This document shows positions 19,311-28,335 of a DNA stretch of 41,769 bases, one piece after another. Source of the stretch: an uncultured Treponema sp. (GTDB taxonomy: Bacteria > Spirochaetota > Spirochaetia > Treponematales > Treponemataceae); contig CAMVSS010000004.1 in NCBI GenBank assembly GCA_947170195.1, positions 1-41,769 on the forward strand, read 5' to 3'. Positions within the stretch are counted from its first letter, which is position 1. Each line of letters opens with the position of its first letter. The notes beneath the pieces are model-generated. The model worked only from the letters and a program-made list of their open reading frames with translations. It was not told where the DNA came from and ran no database searches. The position numbers and the translations under genes are program-made.

Positions 19311-20249
19311 CTATTTCCAAAAATCGAAGAAGTTATACCACTGAAATGGATGCATTTTGCACAAGGATTCGAGATTTCCAGCATAGTTTTTCGCAGTTCC
19401 TAAAATCCGTTCCTCGCGCTCTTTTCTTCCGCAATCAAAATTGATTCCATTCTTTTTTACGAACATGTCATACTGAGGATTGAGGCTGAAATCTTTCTGG
19501 CGCAAGCCAGTTATAAAATATGTAGGAACATTCAGAAGCGCGATCAAAAGGAATACACCATACGGAAAATTTGCTTCCTCACCGAGAAACGGAATCCTTA
19601 TGTTTCGGTCTGTATGTGCGCTGACTCTGTCACCTGCAATCACGACGACCTCACCCTTTTCAAGACGCTCCTGCATCAAAAAAATCGTTTCGGGACCGAT
19701 GTTGTCCGAGCTTACAAGATTTACGGCGGAGTCAGGGTTTATCTCGTTCAAAAGCGCGTTGAAGCCGCCCGAGATTTTGGCATCGGAAATTGTCGTGATG
19801 CTCATCTTGCGGTCGGTTCCAGATTCTCCGAGCGACGCAAGTCCCTTAAGCATCTGAGGATTTCCAAGATGGGAGATGACGATTATCGTGCCCTTTGCCT
19901 CGTTTATGTTTTTTACGAGATCGCCGACATCATCGTCCTGCCAGTGAACATTTTTGAAAGAGAAAGTGCCTGCCCAGCTCTGAATGTTTTCCACAAGATT
20001 CAGGGCAAAACTGATTATGTGCTTTGCAATTTCCAGCGAAGAAACTTTTCCGCCGTTTTTAAGATGCGAAAGATACTTTCTTGAAACGTCACGGGTCGCT
20101 TTTCCAAAAGCAAAATAGAAAAATCCGACAGGAAAAGCAAGAAAACGCATTATACGAGCCGGAAGAATTTTCATGACGGCAAAAGTCATTCTATAACCGA
20201 GGTTGTGATGCTGCTCAACTTCGTACCACTGTTCCGATTTTCTTGTCAT
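19311..20249 (-). CDS. LpxL/HtrB-like lipid acyltransferase
   Basis: 312 aa; GTIIVISHLGNPQML...KGEVVVIAGDRVSAHTDRNIRIPFLGEEANFPYG. Confidence 0.85.
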   Translation of the reverse strand: MTRKSEQWYEVEQHHNLGYRMTFAVMKILPARIMRFLAFPVGFFYFAFGKATRDVSRKYLSHLKNGGKVSSLEIAKHIISFALNLVENIQSWAGTFSFKNVHWQDDDVGDLVKNINEAKGTIIVISHLGNPQMLKGLASLGESGTDRKMSITTISDAKISGGFNALLNEINPDSAVNLVSSDNIGPETIFLMQERLEKGEVVVIAGDRVSAHTDRNIRIPFLGEEANFPYGVFLLIALLNVPTYFITGLRQKDFSLNPQYDMFVKKNGINFDCGRKEREERILGTAKNYAGNLESLCKMHPFQWYNFFDFWK

Positions 20250-20992
20250 TTATGAATTTTTCTCCATAAAAGGCACGGCGAAACAAGAATCATCTTGAAG
20301 AACATCCGCGTAAAGACCCATGAAATTCGCACGTTGTCGCGGAAAGCATGAAAATTTGAAATTCCGTCGCTCGGATAAGTAACTTTTACCGGATAGAATT
20401 CAACATCAACCCCCATCCACATAAGCTGGATGAGAATCTCCGTGTCAAATCCCATGCGTTTGTCGAACATTTTCTTTGTTACGAATTTTAGAGTCGGTTC
20501 AACCGGATAAATTCTGAAACCGCAAAGCGCATCGACGATTTTTCCACTCCATGTAACAATCGCACACCACGTATTTGCAAAAGCGTGGGCATTTTTTCTG
20601 TGCCCCGGAGCCGTTTCGTCGTATTCAGGATAACCGCAAATCATTTTATCCTGACTCGCCTTTGATTTTTCTATGAACAGCGGAATTTTTGAGCTGTCAT
20701 GCTGACCGTCAGCATCCAGCTGAAGCAAATGAGTGTAGCCCTTTTCGTGGGCAAAAATCACGCCCTGCTTGAACGCCGCACCCTTACCGGAATTTTTTGG
20801 GAGAGTGACAATCTCCACGGCAGGATGCTTTTCTTTTATTCCTCGAAGATAGGATTTTGTTTCCTCAGCGTTTCCGTCATCCACAAGAATAATTGGAACA
20901 TTGTATTGAAGAATATTGTCAACGACCTGTGCGCAGGCTTTTCCGTGACGATAAACAGGAATCAAAATGCAGGGATTAAAATTTTCGCTCAT
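20246..20992 (-). CDS. Family 2 glycosyltransferase
   Basis: CILIPVYRHGKA...IILVDDGN...LLQLDADGQHD; 4-nt overlap with the acyltransferase gene. Confidence 0.9.
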   Translation of the reverse strand: MSENFNPCILIPVYRHGKACAQVVDNILQYNVPIILVDDGNAEETKSYLRGIKEKHPAVEIVTLPKNSGKGAAFKQGVIFAHEKGYTHLLQLDADGQHDSSKIPLFIEKSKASQDKMICGYPEYDETAPGHRKNAHAFANTWCAIVTWSGKIVDALCGFRIYPVEPTLKFVTKKMFDKRMGFDTEILIQLMWMGVDVEFYPVKVTYPSDGISNFHAFRDNVRISWVFTRMFFKMILVSPCLLWRKIHK

Positions 20993-20998
20993 ACCGCA

Positions 20999-21027
20999 AT
21001 TTTACAATGAAAGCAAAAAATCAACAA
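20999..21027 (-). promoter_or_regulatory. Candidate promoter for the GT2 gene
   Basis: -35 TTGTTG (21022-21027), 17-nt spacer, -10 TAAAAT (20999-21004), 6 nt before ATG. Confidence 0.4.
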
Positions 21028-21153
21028 CAGCGGGACATCAGTTACGACATAAACTGTACTTTCGCCGACGGTACGGCAGCCCAAATCGAGATGCAGGGAT
21101 ACGCTCCGGATTATGACTACGGCCAACAGACAGAACTTTCTGAAAGAAACTGA
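21007..21153 (+). pseudogene. Remnant of Rpn/YhgA-like PD-(D/E)XK nuclease/transposase-family protein
   Basis: 48-codon fragment MKAKNQQQRDISYDINCTFADGTAAQIEMQGYAPDYDYGQQTELSERN*; D...IEMQ core followed by PDYDYG(K/Q)(R/Q)TE as in the family; remainder absent. Confidence 0.6.
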
Positions 21154-21168
21154 CCTGTCAGCAAAAAA

Positions 21169-21229
21169 GCCACCCTGCAAAGATTGTGTGTACAAAAACT
21201 CGTGCACGTTTAAGCAGGGCGGTTTTTTT
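21169..21229. terminator. Probable bidirectional terminator between the big lipoprotein gene and GT2
   Basis: CCACCCTGC (21170-21178) / GCAGGGCGG (21214-21222) flanked by A-run and T-run. Confidence 0.6.
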
Positions 21230-21259
21230 ATATGTCCGTCGCTGGGGATAATGGATTTC

Positions 21260-24200
21260 CTAGCTCCATGAACCGGTTTCCGAATTTGTATTTGGAGTCC
21301 AGGTCTTGTAGTTTGTCGTATTGTTGTTGTAATAAATTTTAACAGACATATCGGTTGCCCAGTTGACGCTCGTTGTATATCTTGCACGTTTTACACTCAC
21401 ATTCGATGTCAAATTTGAAGCAGTTCCAGCGTATATGAAAGTAACATTAGAGAAACGACTTGCGGAGTTATTCAATATTTCCAACTGTGTGACCGTTGCA
21501 GGAATGTGTATGTTCACATTGCCTGCTCCTGTATAAGTTGTACCGTCATTAGTGTAATTTAAAAGACCGTTCTCCAAATAAAGAGATGTAGCGTCCATGA
21601 AAAAGATATCTTTCAATGCAGGGCAGTTTACTATAAAGTTCGTAGTTCCAAGTCCATAAGGGTCATTTTCAGAAGTAAAACTTCCGTAAAGATATATATT
21701 TTCCAAATCTGGACAATCCTTAAATTGTTGTCCACTGACGCATTCAGATGCCTTCATAGTGACAGACTGCAGATTATTTAGCGAGTCAAATTTAACGTTG
21801 CTGTCCAAATTTGTTTTGCTGAAATCAAGATGCATCTTATAAGGTGAGTTGTTAATTGCATTCTTCACATTTCCGCTAAAGCTATAAACTTTGCCGGTAT
21901 CAACAATTACAATTTTTTCCCCGTCCGACGTAAGACTTGCTATCGTTTCAGGAAGATCATTCATTGTCGTCACAATGCCAGCCGCGATTGTTCCGTCGTC
22001 GAGGATTGTCCATTTTTTGCCGGTTGAGTCCGGGAGCAGGTCGAATTTTGCTGTGTCCGTTTTGAACTGATTATCTGAACAATTGTCGCCATGTTTAATG
22101 ATAGTGCGTCCGTCAATATATCCAATGTCGTTATATTGAGGTCTGTTATTATCCAACTTCGAAAGTGAGATTTTTCCTATCTTGCCTGTGGTAAGGATTC
22201 CATCTGTAAGAATGCTTGAAAAACTGCTTTCACTTCCAATGTAAAGGTTAATATCATTATTTTTAAAACTTCCATCTGGAATCGAAATATATCCTTTGAG
22301 AGTAATAACATTATCAGTATTACCAGTAGAAGAAACATAGTAAGATATAGCACCTCCAGATCCCCCATAGTCGGTAACGGTATTGCCTATCAATCTTGTA
22401 GGCCTTGAAGAAACGGAACTTCCAATCACAACATTTTTGTTTCCTTTAACATAAATACCACCGCCATAATATTCTGCGACATTCCCCTGAATGGTAACGC
22501 CACCAATCTCAGAATTTCCAGATTCAATTCCTATTCCGCCTCCACCCCTGCCTTTATTATAAGAAATGTTTCCGCTCGCGCATTTTAACACAGAGCCTTT
22601 ATGGCTAATGCCACCGACTGCAGGGTCACTTACATACATAGAGCCACTGTAATTATAATTATGGCAAACTCCACCAGTAAGTGTTTTTTCATGAGTCTCG
22701 CTGTCATAGCCAAGATAGCAGCTGGCATCATTAGCAATGTGTATTCCACCGCCACAAAGATCTGACCTGTTGCAAAGGTTTTCAGTGCCAGTTCTTTCAT
22801 AAATTGTAGAGGTAGAATTGCTTCCGATTAAAGCAGAACCGTACACAAAGAGTTTTGAATTTTGTCCGACATAAACACCGCCACCATAGCTATGTGCGTA
22901 ATTTCCAACAATATGAACTCCGTCTCCAAGCTTTACGGTACAATTATCTCCGATGCATATTCCGCCGCCATTTCCCGTACCAGGATATGCAGTTGAACTG
23001 TAGCCGTAGTCATCAGATTTATATCCACCGGTAATTTTGAGTTTTTCGATCGTTACCGGAGCCTTTGTCGTAATTTTTAATACACCGCCGCTGGAATAAT
23101 AGCTTTTCTCATTGTATGTTGTTTTTCCCTGCAATCCTCGGTCAATTATGTCCGTCGAAGGGCCTGTTTTACCTGTCAGTTTTATTGAAGATACCGCAGT
23201 CTCCGGAGCATTAAGATTCACAGTCCCTGCTGTTTCTATTTTACCGTCAATCGTAATCACATAATCCTGCTTGGTGTCCTGATAGTTAATAAAGGCACTC
23301 ACAGTTGCCAAATCTTTAAAATAAAAGTTTGCCAGCGAAGACGTTTCGTTAAGGCATGTTTTTCCTATACCAGGCGGGTTCCAGGTTGTATCTTTATCGA
23401 AGTTGGACGTGACTGAAAATGCGTTTTCTGCGTCAGGTTTTATATAAAGTCTGTTCGGTGTGTATTTGAGTTTGAGTTTTCCCTGATCGGTTGAAGCTGT
23501 ATTAATCTGGAATCCTCCATTATGAACGAGTGCAAATTTGCTTACATTGGAGCTCAAGGCACTTCCCGTAATCATTACGCGTTTTTTTGCAGGGTCTGTT
23601 GAAGTTACATTTATCTTCTTTGATGAATGTTTTGTTAAATTAGAATCAACCGTTATTTTTGCATTGTTGGCAAGCTGAATGATGTTTGAATATGTTTCCG
23701 GGCTTGTTCCAGAAGCCGGAATATAGGCATTTCCTCCAAGCGTACATGACGAACCAGCAGGTTGATAACTGCTATTATTAGGATTTTTTTCAACTGAACC
23801 ATCATAAAAAATTGCGTCTCCGCCCTTTGCAGCAACGTTACCTTCAATAGTTCCGCCATTCATCTTAAAAGTTGTAATTTTGGAATAAGCACCATTGTCA
23901 TAGTCGATATGACCTTTGCTTATATAAACGCCGCCACCGGTTTCCTGTGTGGTGTTTCCGGTAATCCAAACGCCGTCAGAAACAGTAAGATTAGCACCAG
24001 TGCTCAGGAAAAGCCCTGCACCGGATTTTGTTGAGTTTCCGCCTGTAATCTTAAGGTTCTTGAGCGTTATCGGAGCAGTTTCCGAATACATGCCAATCTT
24101 TAAGACTGGTTCAGAATTTCCATCAGCAAACTTTCCGTCAAAACCGTCCACAGGCCTGCCGTTTGAATCCAAACCGTTGACACCTAACACCAGAACTGAT

Positions 24201-26647
24201 TTCGCATTGTCTTCTGAACAATAAAGTTGTTGAGCACCTGTAAGGATTCCATCGACATAGACTATGTAATCTAGAGATTTGTTGTTAATTCTGTAATTAT
24301 AAGCCTGTTTAATTGATGCATAAGGACGTTTTCTTGAACCGTTACCGGTGCTGTCGCTTCCGGCGACACCGCATTTTGGGTGAATCTCCGGTCCCGCAAC
24401 ATAAAGAGGCGTCTGCATTGTCAGCGATTTGTTGTCCGAAGAAGCAATGCCTTCGTATATGGAGTTCGTAAAAGCAAAAGAATCCTGATACGGACTGATG
24501 TTCGATAATGAGCCGTAGACTTTCGCAAATTCATTTCCAACTTTCCATGCGTTACTGGTTTGGTAAAAACCGATTGTGAGATTGCTTTCAGTCGAAGGAA
24601 CACCTTCCGGAAGGGTTAAAGCACCAGCAACCTGAACAATAACTTTTTCGTTATAAAAGGTAACATCATTTTTAGCCACATTTGAAGCAGTGGTATCGAC
24701 ATACGGAATATATACCGCACCGGATATTCTAAAGGTTGCACCTTCTTTTATATAAAGAGCACCACCGCTGTTAGTACCATAAGCATAATTGGTCTGAATT
24801 CTTCCGCCTTTCATTTCCAGAGTACCGGCAGCAACATAGATTCCTCCGCCGTCGCCAGCCCCATTGCACAGCACTTTTGCGCCGTCTTCGATTGTGACAG
24901 AGCCTGATTTATTGTGAATTCCGCCACCATATTGACTTCCCCTGTTGTAGCTTACGCAGGAACCGCTTTTGAGTGTTAAAGTTCCGCCGTCATTGTAAAT
25001 TCCGCCGCCGTAACTTGCATAGTTTGCACACTCTGATGAAGAAGATCCGGAAGCATAGACGTCAGAAATGTCACCGATTAAAGTTCCTTCATCAAGAGTA
25101 ACTCTGGAGCTGCTCACCATGCTGATTGCGCCGCCATTCGAACCATTTCCGCCAGTAATCTTGAGATTTTTTATCGTGACTGGCTTTGTCGTAGAGATTT
25201 TAAGGACAGTGCCTTTCCTATTTCCTTTAAGAATGTCTGTGGAACTTCCGCTGTTGCCCTGAATCGTTATTGATTTTATCTTTGTGCTGATGGAACTTGG
25301 AAGTTCCGTAGTATTTGTACCTGTTTTGAGAGAAACTTCTCCGCTTATGTTTATCGTGTAGTCTTTTGAAGAATCGCCTGTAGCAACAATTGAACCGATG
25401 ACTTTGGAAAGAGTCTTTGCCGGTGCATAAAAAGATCCCGGATTTTCGTCGCTTCCGTTCACGCCGTCTACGTAAAAATTCGTAATAGAAGATATTGTAA
25501 TTAAGTCAGTTGAAAGCTGGAATGTTCCGTTTGCTTTGATTGCAGAAATTGAAGAAGCTGCAGGATCATACCATGTACTCGTAGTAAGTCCATCGTACAC
25601 ATTAAAAAGCTGCTCTATGCTGTAGAGAAGAGGGGTTTCAAAATTTGTAGTACCAGAAGATATAGTACCCACACTTACATTGCCGTAGAAATTTATTTTT
25701 ACGCGGTAACATCCAGAAGCAAGTTCTACTGCACTTCCGTTTGTCGCTCCAATTTTAACGCTTGTACCGCTTTTGTAAACAGTGGTTTCTTCGGTTTTAA
25801 GACCGGCCGCAGTCCATTTTGAACTGTCTCCATCAAGAAGCTGCATTGTAACTTTCGATATAGAAGTCGGAACTGTCATAGAAGGATTGAGTTTTCCTTT
25901 TTTGCCAGATGTCTGCAATGGCTTAAGTACAAGATCTGCTCTAAAAACAGCATTATCAGCCGAAAGCGCTGTCTCAACCTGAGGCGATTTGTAAATTAAT
26001 GTGTCGTCAGAATTCTTTATAGAAGATTCTACCAGCCATTTTCCGTAAGGAACCGTCATAGAGAAAGAAACATTTCCGTCGATAACAGAAAAGTTTGAAT
26101 TCGAAGCCTCGATTTTTTCGCCGGTATCAACGTTTGTCGCACATGCGTAATATGCGTAGGCCGAAAGAGTTGTTAAATCAGAAGGAACAGTCGATATTGC
26201 AGATTTTGAGATTTCTGGAACTTGGAAAGATTCGGAAGTTCTTTCTGCAGCACCTGTGCCAGAAGAAGCTGCAGAAAGTTCAGAACCAGAATCCACTATG
26301 CCAGAAGCATCCGCAGAAGTATCTTCCTTAGAGATGTTTTTAAGCGCGGCATTCAGTTTTTCTACAACCTGTGCCGGATACGCCCCCTGAGGAAGTGCAA
26401 CTGTGCCGGTAATTGTCGCATAGCCAGCAGATTCAGAATTGCCGGACGTGCCATTGTTACCGCCGGCTCTTGAAGCGAGGCTGCTTAAGAGAAGAAATTT
26501 TTTCTGGTTTTCAGAATTGTCAGAAGAATCAAACAGGTTTGAGCAGGAAGAAAATGTAAAAGAAAAGAAGGCAAGAAATAAAAGAAAGAGCGCAACTAAA
26601 GCCCGGCGACCAGCTCCTTTGACAGAAGAACGGGGGTTAAAATCCAT
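21260..26647 (-). CDS. Very large surface lipoprotein with repeated beta-helix (PMP-like) modules and C-terminal BspA-like/LRR_5-type region
   Basis: Lipobox FTFSSCSN; repeated GGGI/GGGIY/GGAI motifs and three (P)(V/I)T(I/L)(K/E)(N/K)LKITGG repeats; C-terminal LRR-like segments. Start taken at MDFNPRSS (preceded by GGGGGG); 26704 and 26764 are alternatives. Confidence 0.82.
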   Translation of the reverse strand: MDFNPRSSVKGAGRRALVALFLLFLAFFSFTFSSCSNLFDSSDNSENQKKFLLLSSLASRAGGNNGTSGNSESAGYATITGTVALPQGAYPAQVVEKLNAALKNISKEDTSADASGIVDSGSELSAASSGTGAAERTSESFQVPEISKSAISTVPSDLTTLSAYAYYACATNVDTGEKIEASNSNFSVIDGNVSFSMTVPYGKWLVESSIKNSDDTLIYKSPQVETALSADNAVFRADLVLKPLQTSGKKGKLNPSMTVPTSISKVTMQLLDGDSSKWTAAGLKTEETTVYKSGTSVKIGATNGSAVELASGCYRVKINFYGNVSVGTISSGTTNFETPLLYSIEQLFNVYDGLTTSTWYDPAASSISAIKANGTFQLSTDLITISSITNFYVDGVNGSDENPGSFYAPAKTLSKVIGSIVATGDSSKDYTINISGEVSLKTGTNTTELPSSISTKIKSITIQGNSGSSTDILKGNRKGTVLKISTTKPVTIKNLKITGGNGSNGGAISMVSSSRVTLDEGTLIGDISDVYASGSSSSECANYASYGGGIYNDGGTLTLKSGSCVSYNRGSQYGGGIHNKSGSVTIEDGAKVLCNGAGDGGGIYVAAGTLEMKGGRIQTNYAYGTNSGGALYIKEGATFRISGAVYIPYVDTTASNVAKNDVTFYNEKVIVQVAGALTLPEGVPSTESNLTIGFYQTSNAWKVGNEFAKVYGSLSNISPYQDSFAFTNSIYEGIASSDNKSLTMQTPLYVAGPEIHPKCGVAGSDSTGNGSRKRPYASIKQAYNYRINNKSLDYIVYVDGILTGAQQLYCSEDNAKSVLVLGVNGLDSNGRPVDGFDGKFADGNSEPVLKIGMYSETAPITLKNLKITGGNSTKSGAGLFLSTGANLTVSDGVWITGNTTQETGGGVYISKGHIDYDNGAYSKITTFKMNGGTIEGNVAAKGGDAIFYDGSVEKNPNNSSYQPAGSSCTLGGNAYIPASGTSPETYSNIIQLANNAKITVDSNLTKHSSKKINVTSTDPAKKRVMITGSALSSNVSKFALVHNGGFQINTASTDQGKLKLKYTPNRLYIKPDAENAFSVTSNFDKDTTWNPPGIGKTCLNETSSLANFYFKDLATVSAFINYQDTKQDYVITIDGKIETAGTVNLNAPETAVSSIKLTGKTGPSTDIIDRGLQGKTTYNEKSYYSSGGVLKITTKAPVTIEKLKITGGYKSDDYGYSSTAYPGTGNGGGICIGDNCTVKLGDGVHIVGNYAHSYGGGVYVGQNSKLFVYGSALIGSNSTSTIYERTGTENLCNRSDLCGGGIHIANDASCYLGYDSETHEKTLTGGVCHNYNYSGSMYVSDPAVGGISHKGSVLKCASGNISYNKGRGGGGIGIESGNSEIGGVTIQGNVAEYYGGGIYVKGNKNVVIGSSVSSRPTRLIGNTVTDYGGSGGAISYYVSSTGNTDNVITLKGYISIPDGSFKNNDINLYIGSESSFSSILTDGILTTGKIGKISLSKLDNNRPQYNDIGYIDGRTIIKHGDNCSDNQFKTDTAKFDLLPDSTGKKWTILDDGTIAAGIVTTMNDLPETIASLTSDGEKIVIVDTGKVYSFSGNVKNAINNSPYKMHLDFSKTNLDSNVKFDSLNNLQSVTMKASECVSGQQFKDCPDLENIYLYGSFTSENDPYGLGTTNFIVNCPALKDIFFMDATSLYLENGLLNYTNDGTTYTGAGNVNIHIPATVTQLEILNNSASRFSNVTFIYAGTASNLTSNVSVKRARYTTSVNWATDMSVKIYYNNNTTNYKTWTPNTNSETGSWS

Positions 26648-26803
26648 CTGAAGCCCCCCCCTATACAGACATATAGCCTTATTAAAGATAAAACTTTTTT
26701 TCATAGTATTCTCCGTCCTCCTTCCCGAAAATGCTCCAACATATATTATATCACCATCTATCAAGTTTTTCAGAAAATTTTAAGGGAATTACAGGCTGTA
26801 AGT

Positions 26804-27931
26804 TTAGTTGGCGGAGCGAACCACGCGGAAACCAACATCCAAGTAATAGATATCTGGTACACTTTGAAATCTGCGGGAAACAGACGACAGGGAAGCGTCT
26901 TCGCCCCAACTGCCGCCACGTGCAACTCGCTCATCACCGGATAAAGAACCAACTGGATCCGTTACAGCATCCGTTTCGTCGATGTCGCCGTATATGTCAT
27001 AGCACCATTCCCAGACGTTGCCGCTCATGTCGTAAAGTCCAAGAGCATTTGCGGTCTTTTTACCAACTTCGTGGGTACTATAACCGGCAGTTCCACTTGA
27101 AAGGGCTGTAGCAGAACTGGTACCACCAAGATTATATTTATACCAGCCGACCAGATCCAAACCGGTATTTATCTGGGCTGTATAGCTTGTTCCTTCTGCT
27201 GTGTCTGCACCACTGAATACGTAGTTCCACGCTTCGGCTGAAGAGGTCCCGCCACGGGCAGCAAATTCCCATTCGGCTTCCGTTGGCAGACGATAGCCGT
27301 CTGCATTTGCAACAGGAGTAACAGCTGCTTCCCAAATATGTCCGTCAGAATCTACTTCCGTAATTTCAATTGTATATGCTTTTGTAAAACCAAGTTTTTC
27401 GCTCAAAGCGTTGCAGAAATATACTGCGTCATACCATGTTACGCTTTCCACAGGGCGGAGGGACGAAGTTTCCCCAACCGCTATTACATAGTCTGAATTA
27501 TCATTGCGGCACTCAGAAGGAGTTGCGGCAAGAGTATATTCTGTCCCTCTGACAGTCACAGTCTGATTCGACATCACAGCTTCGTAAAGTTCCTGCGTTA
27601 CCTCATATTTTCCCATAATAAACGGAGAAAGGGTAACGTTTCTTCCGTCAGAAAAAACACCCTCATAATTGTCAGTGTACGTATTTCCACTTATTGCGGC
27701 AGCGCTCTCACTTGCATACAGTTCGCTTGTCTTTTCAAAAGTTACGCCGCCTATGGCAATAGCTTCTTTTGGCGTCCTGTCGGCTGACTGTGCACCACTT
27801 CCATTTCCTTGTGCAAGAAGAAATACGTAATTTTTGCTGTCACTTTTATTAAAACTGCACGCTGTAAAAAGTGAAATAAACACAGCAGTAAATAAAACTG
27901 CCGCTCCTTTTGATGTTCTAACTCTCTCCAT
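26804..27931 (-). CDS. SUMF1/FGE-sulfatase (C-type-lectin-fold) domain lipoprotein
   Basis: Lipobox LFTACSF; MGKYEVTQELYEAVM, PVESVTWYDAVYFCNALSEKLG, YRLPTEAEWEFAARGG, GLYDMSGNVWEWCYD, VARGGSWGEDASLSSVSRRF...GFRVVRS. Confidence 0.92.
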   Translation of the reverse strand: MERVRTSKGAAVLFTAVFISLFTACSFNKSDSKNYVFLLAQGNGSGAQSADRTPKEAIAIGGVTFEKTSELYASESAAAISGNTYTDNYEGVFSDGRNVTLSPFIMGKYEVTQELYEAVMSNQTVTVRGTEYTLAATPSECRNDNSDYVIAVGETSSLRPVESVTWYDAVYFCNALSEKLGFTKAYTIEITEVDSDGHIWEAAVTPVANADGYRLPTEAEWEFAARGGTSSAEAWNYVFSGADTAEGTSYTAQINTGLDLVGWYKYNLGGTSSATALSSGTAGYSTHEVGKKTANALGLYDMSGNVWEWCYDIYGDIDETDAVTDPVGSLSGDERVARGGSWGEDASLSSVSRRFQSVPDIYYLDVGFRVVRSAN

Positions 27932-27969
27932 TTTCCCTTTTTCCTTTTCAAAAAGATTTTCCCGACGGT

Positions 27970-27998
27970 ATTATAGCAATTAAATCTTTATGCTGTAA
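27970..27998 (-). promoter_or_regulatory. Sigma70-like promoter for the SUMF1-like lipoprotein
   Basis: -35 TTACAG (27993-27998), 17-nt spacer, -10 TATAAT (27970-27975); overlaps the 3' end of the dehydratase CDS. Confidence 0.65.
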
Positions 27999-28333
27999 CT
28001 TCCGCTGGCATAAGACTTTCCATCGCCAGCATCAGAAATCTTAAAAGTGACTTTACCCTTTTCTGCATCAAAATCCAGCGAGAAAAGCACCGTTGAATCA
28101 GGCAGAATTTTATCGCTGAATTTAAAACGCTTAATGCTCGGAGTAGAAACAGCAACTCCAAAATATTTCTGAGCATAATGGGCAAGTAAATCTATCTGAG
28201 CTACGGCTGGCAAAAGCTTAAACTGCGGAAAGTGCCCGTCAAAATAATCGCTTGTGGCAGGAATTTTTACTCTGACCTGAACTGAGGATTCTGTCTTTTC
28301 AACAACTTCTTCTTCTGGAATTCCGTGAATCAA
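27980..28333 (-). CDS. 3-hydroxyacyl-ACP dehydratase, hotdog fold (ApeI-like)
   Basis: VRVKIPATSDYFDGHFPQFKLLPAVAQIDLLAHYAQK. Confidence 0.85.
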   Translation of the reverse strand: MIHGIPEEEVVEKTESSVQVRVKIPATSDYFDGHFPQFKLLPAVAQIDLLAHYAQKYFGVAVSTPSIKRFKFSDKILPDSTVLFSLDFDAEKGKVTFKISDAGDGKSYASGSYSIKI

Positions 28334-28335
28334 TT

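Noticed and set aside
20989-21387. 132-aa minus-strand ORF MQDIQRAS...
   Set aside because: Overlaps the 3' end of the large lipoprotein gene, the terminator and the GT2 promoter; composition not protein-like. The plus-strand Rpn-like remnant explains the region better.
26095-26473. Plus-strand ORFs rich in Arg/Lys/Gln opposite the lipoprotein N-terminus
   Set aside because: Low-complexity translation of the antisense of a Ser/Ala/Glu-rich region; no initiation signals.
21260-26700. Possible CRISPR or tandem DNA repeat array
   Set aside because: Repeats are at protein level (beta-helix motifs), degenerate in DNA and not evenly spaced with unique spacers; no cas genes in the window.
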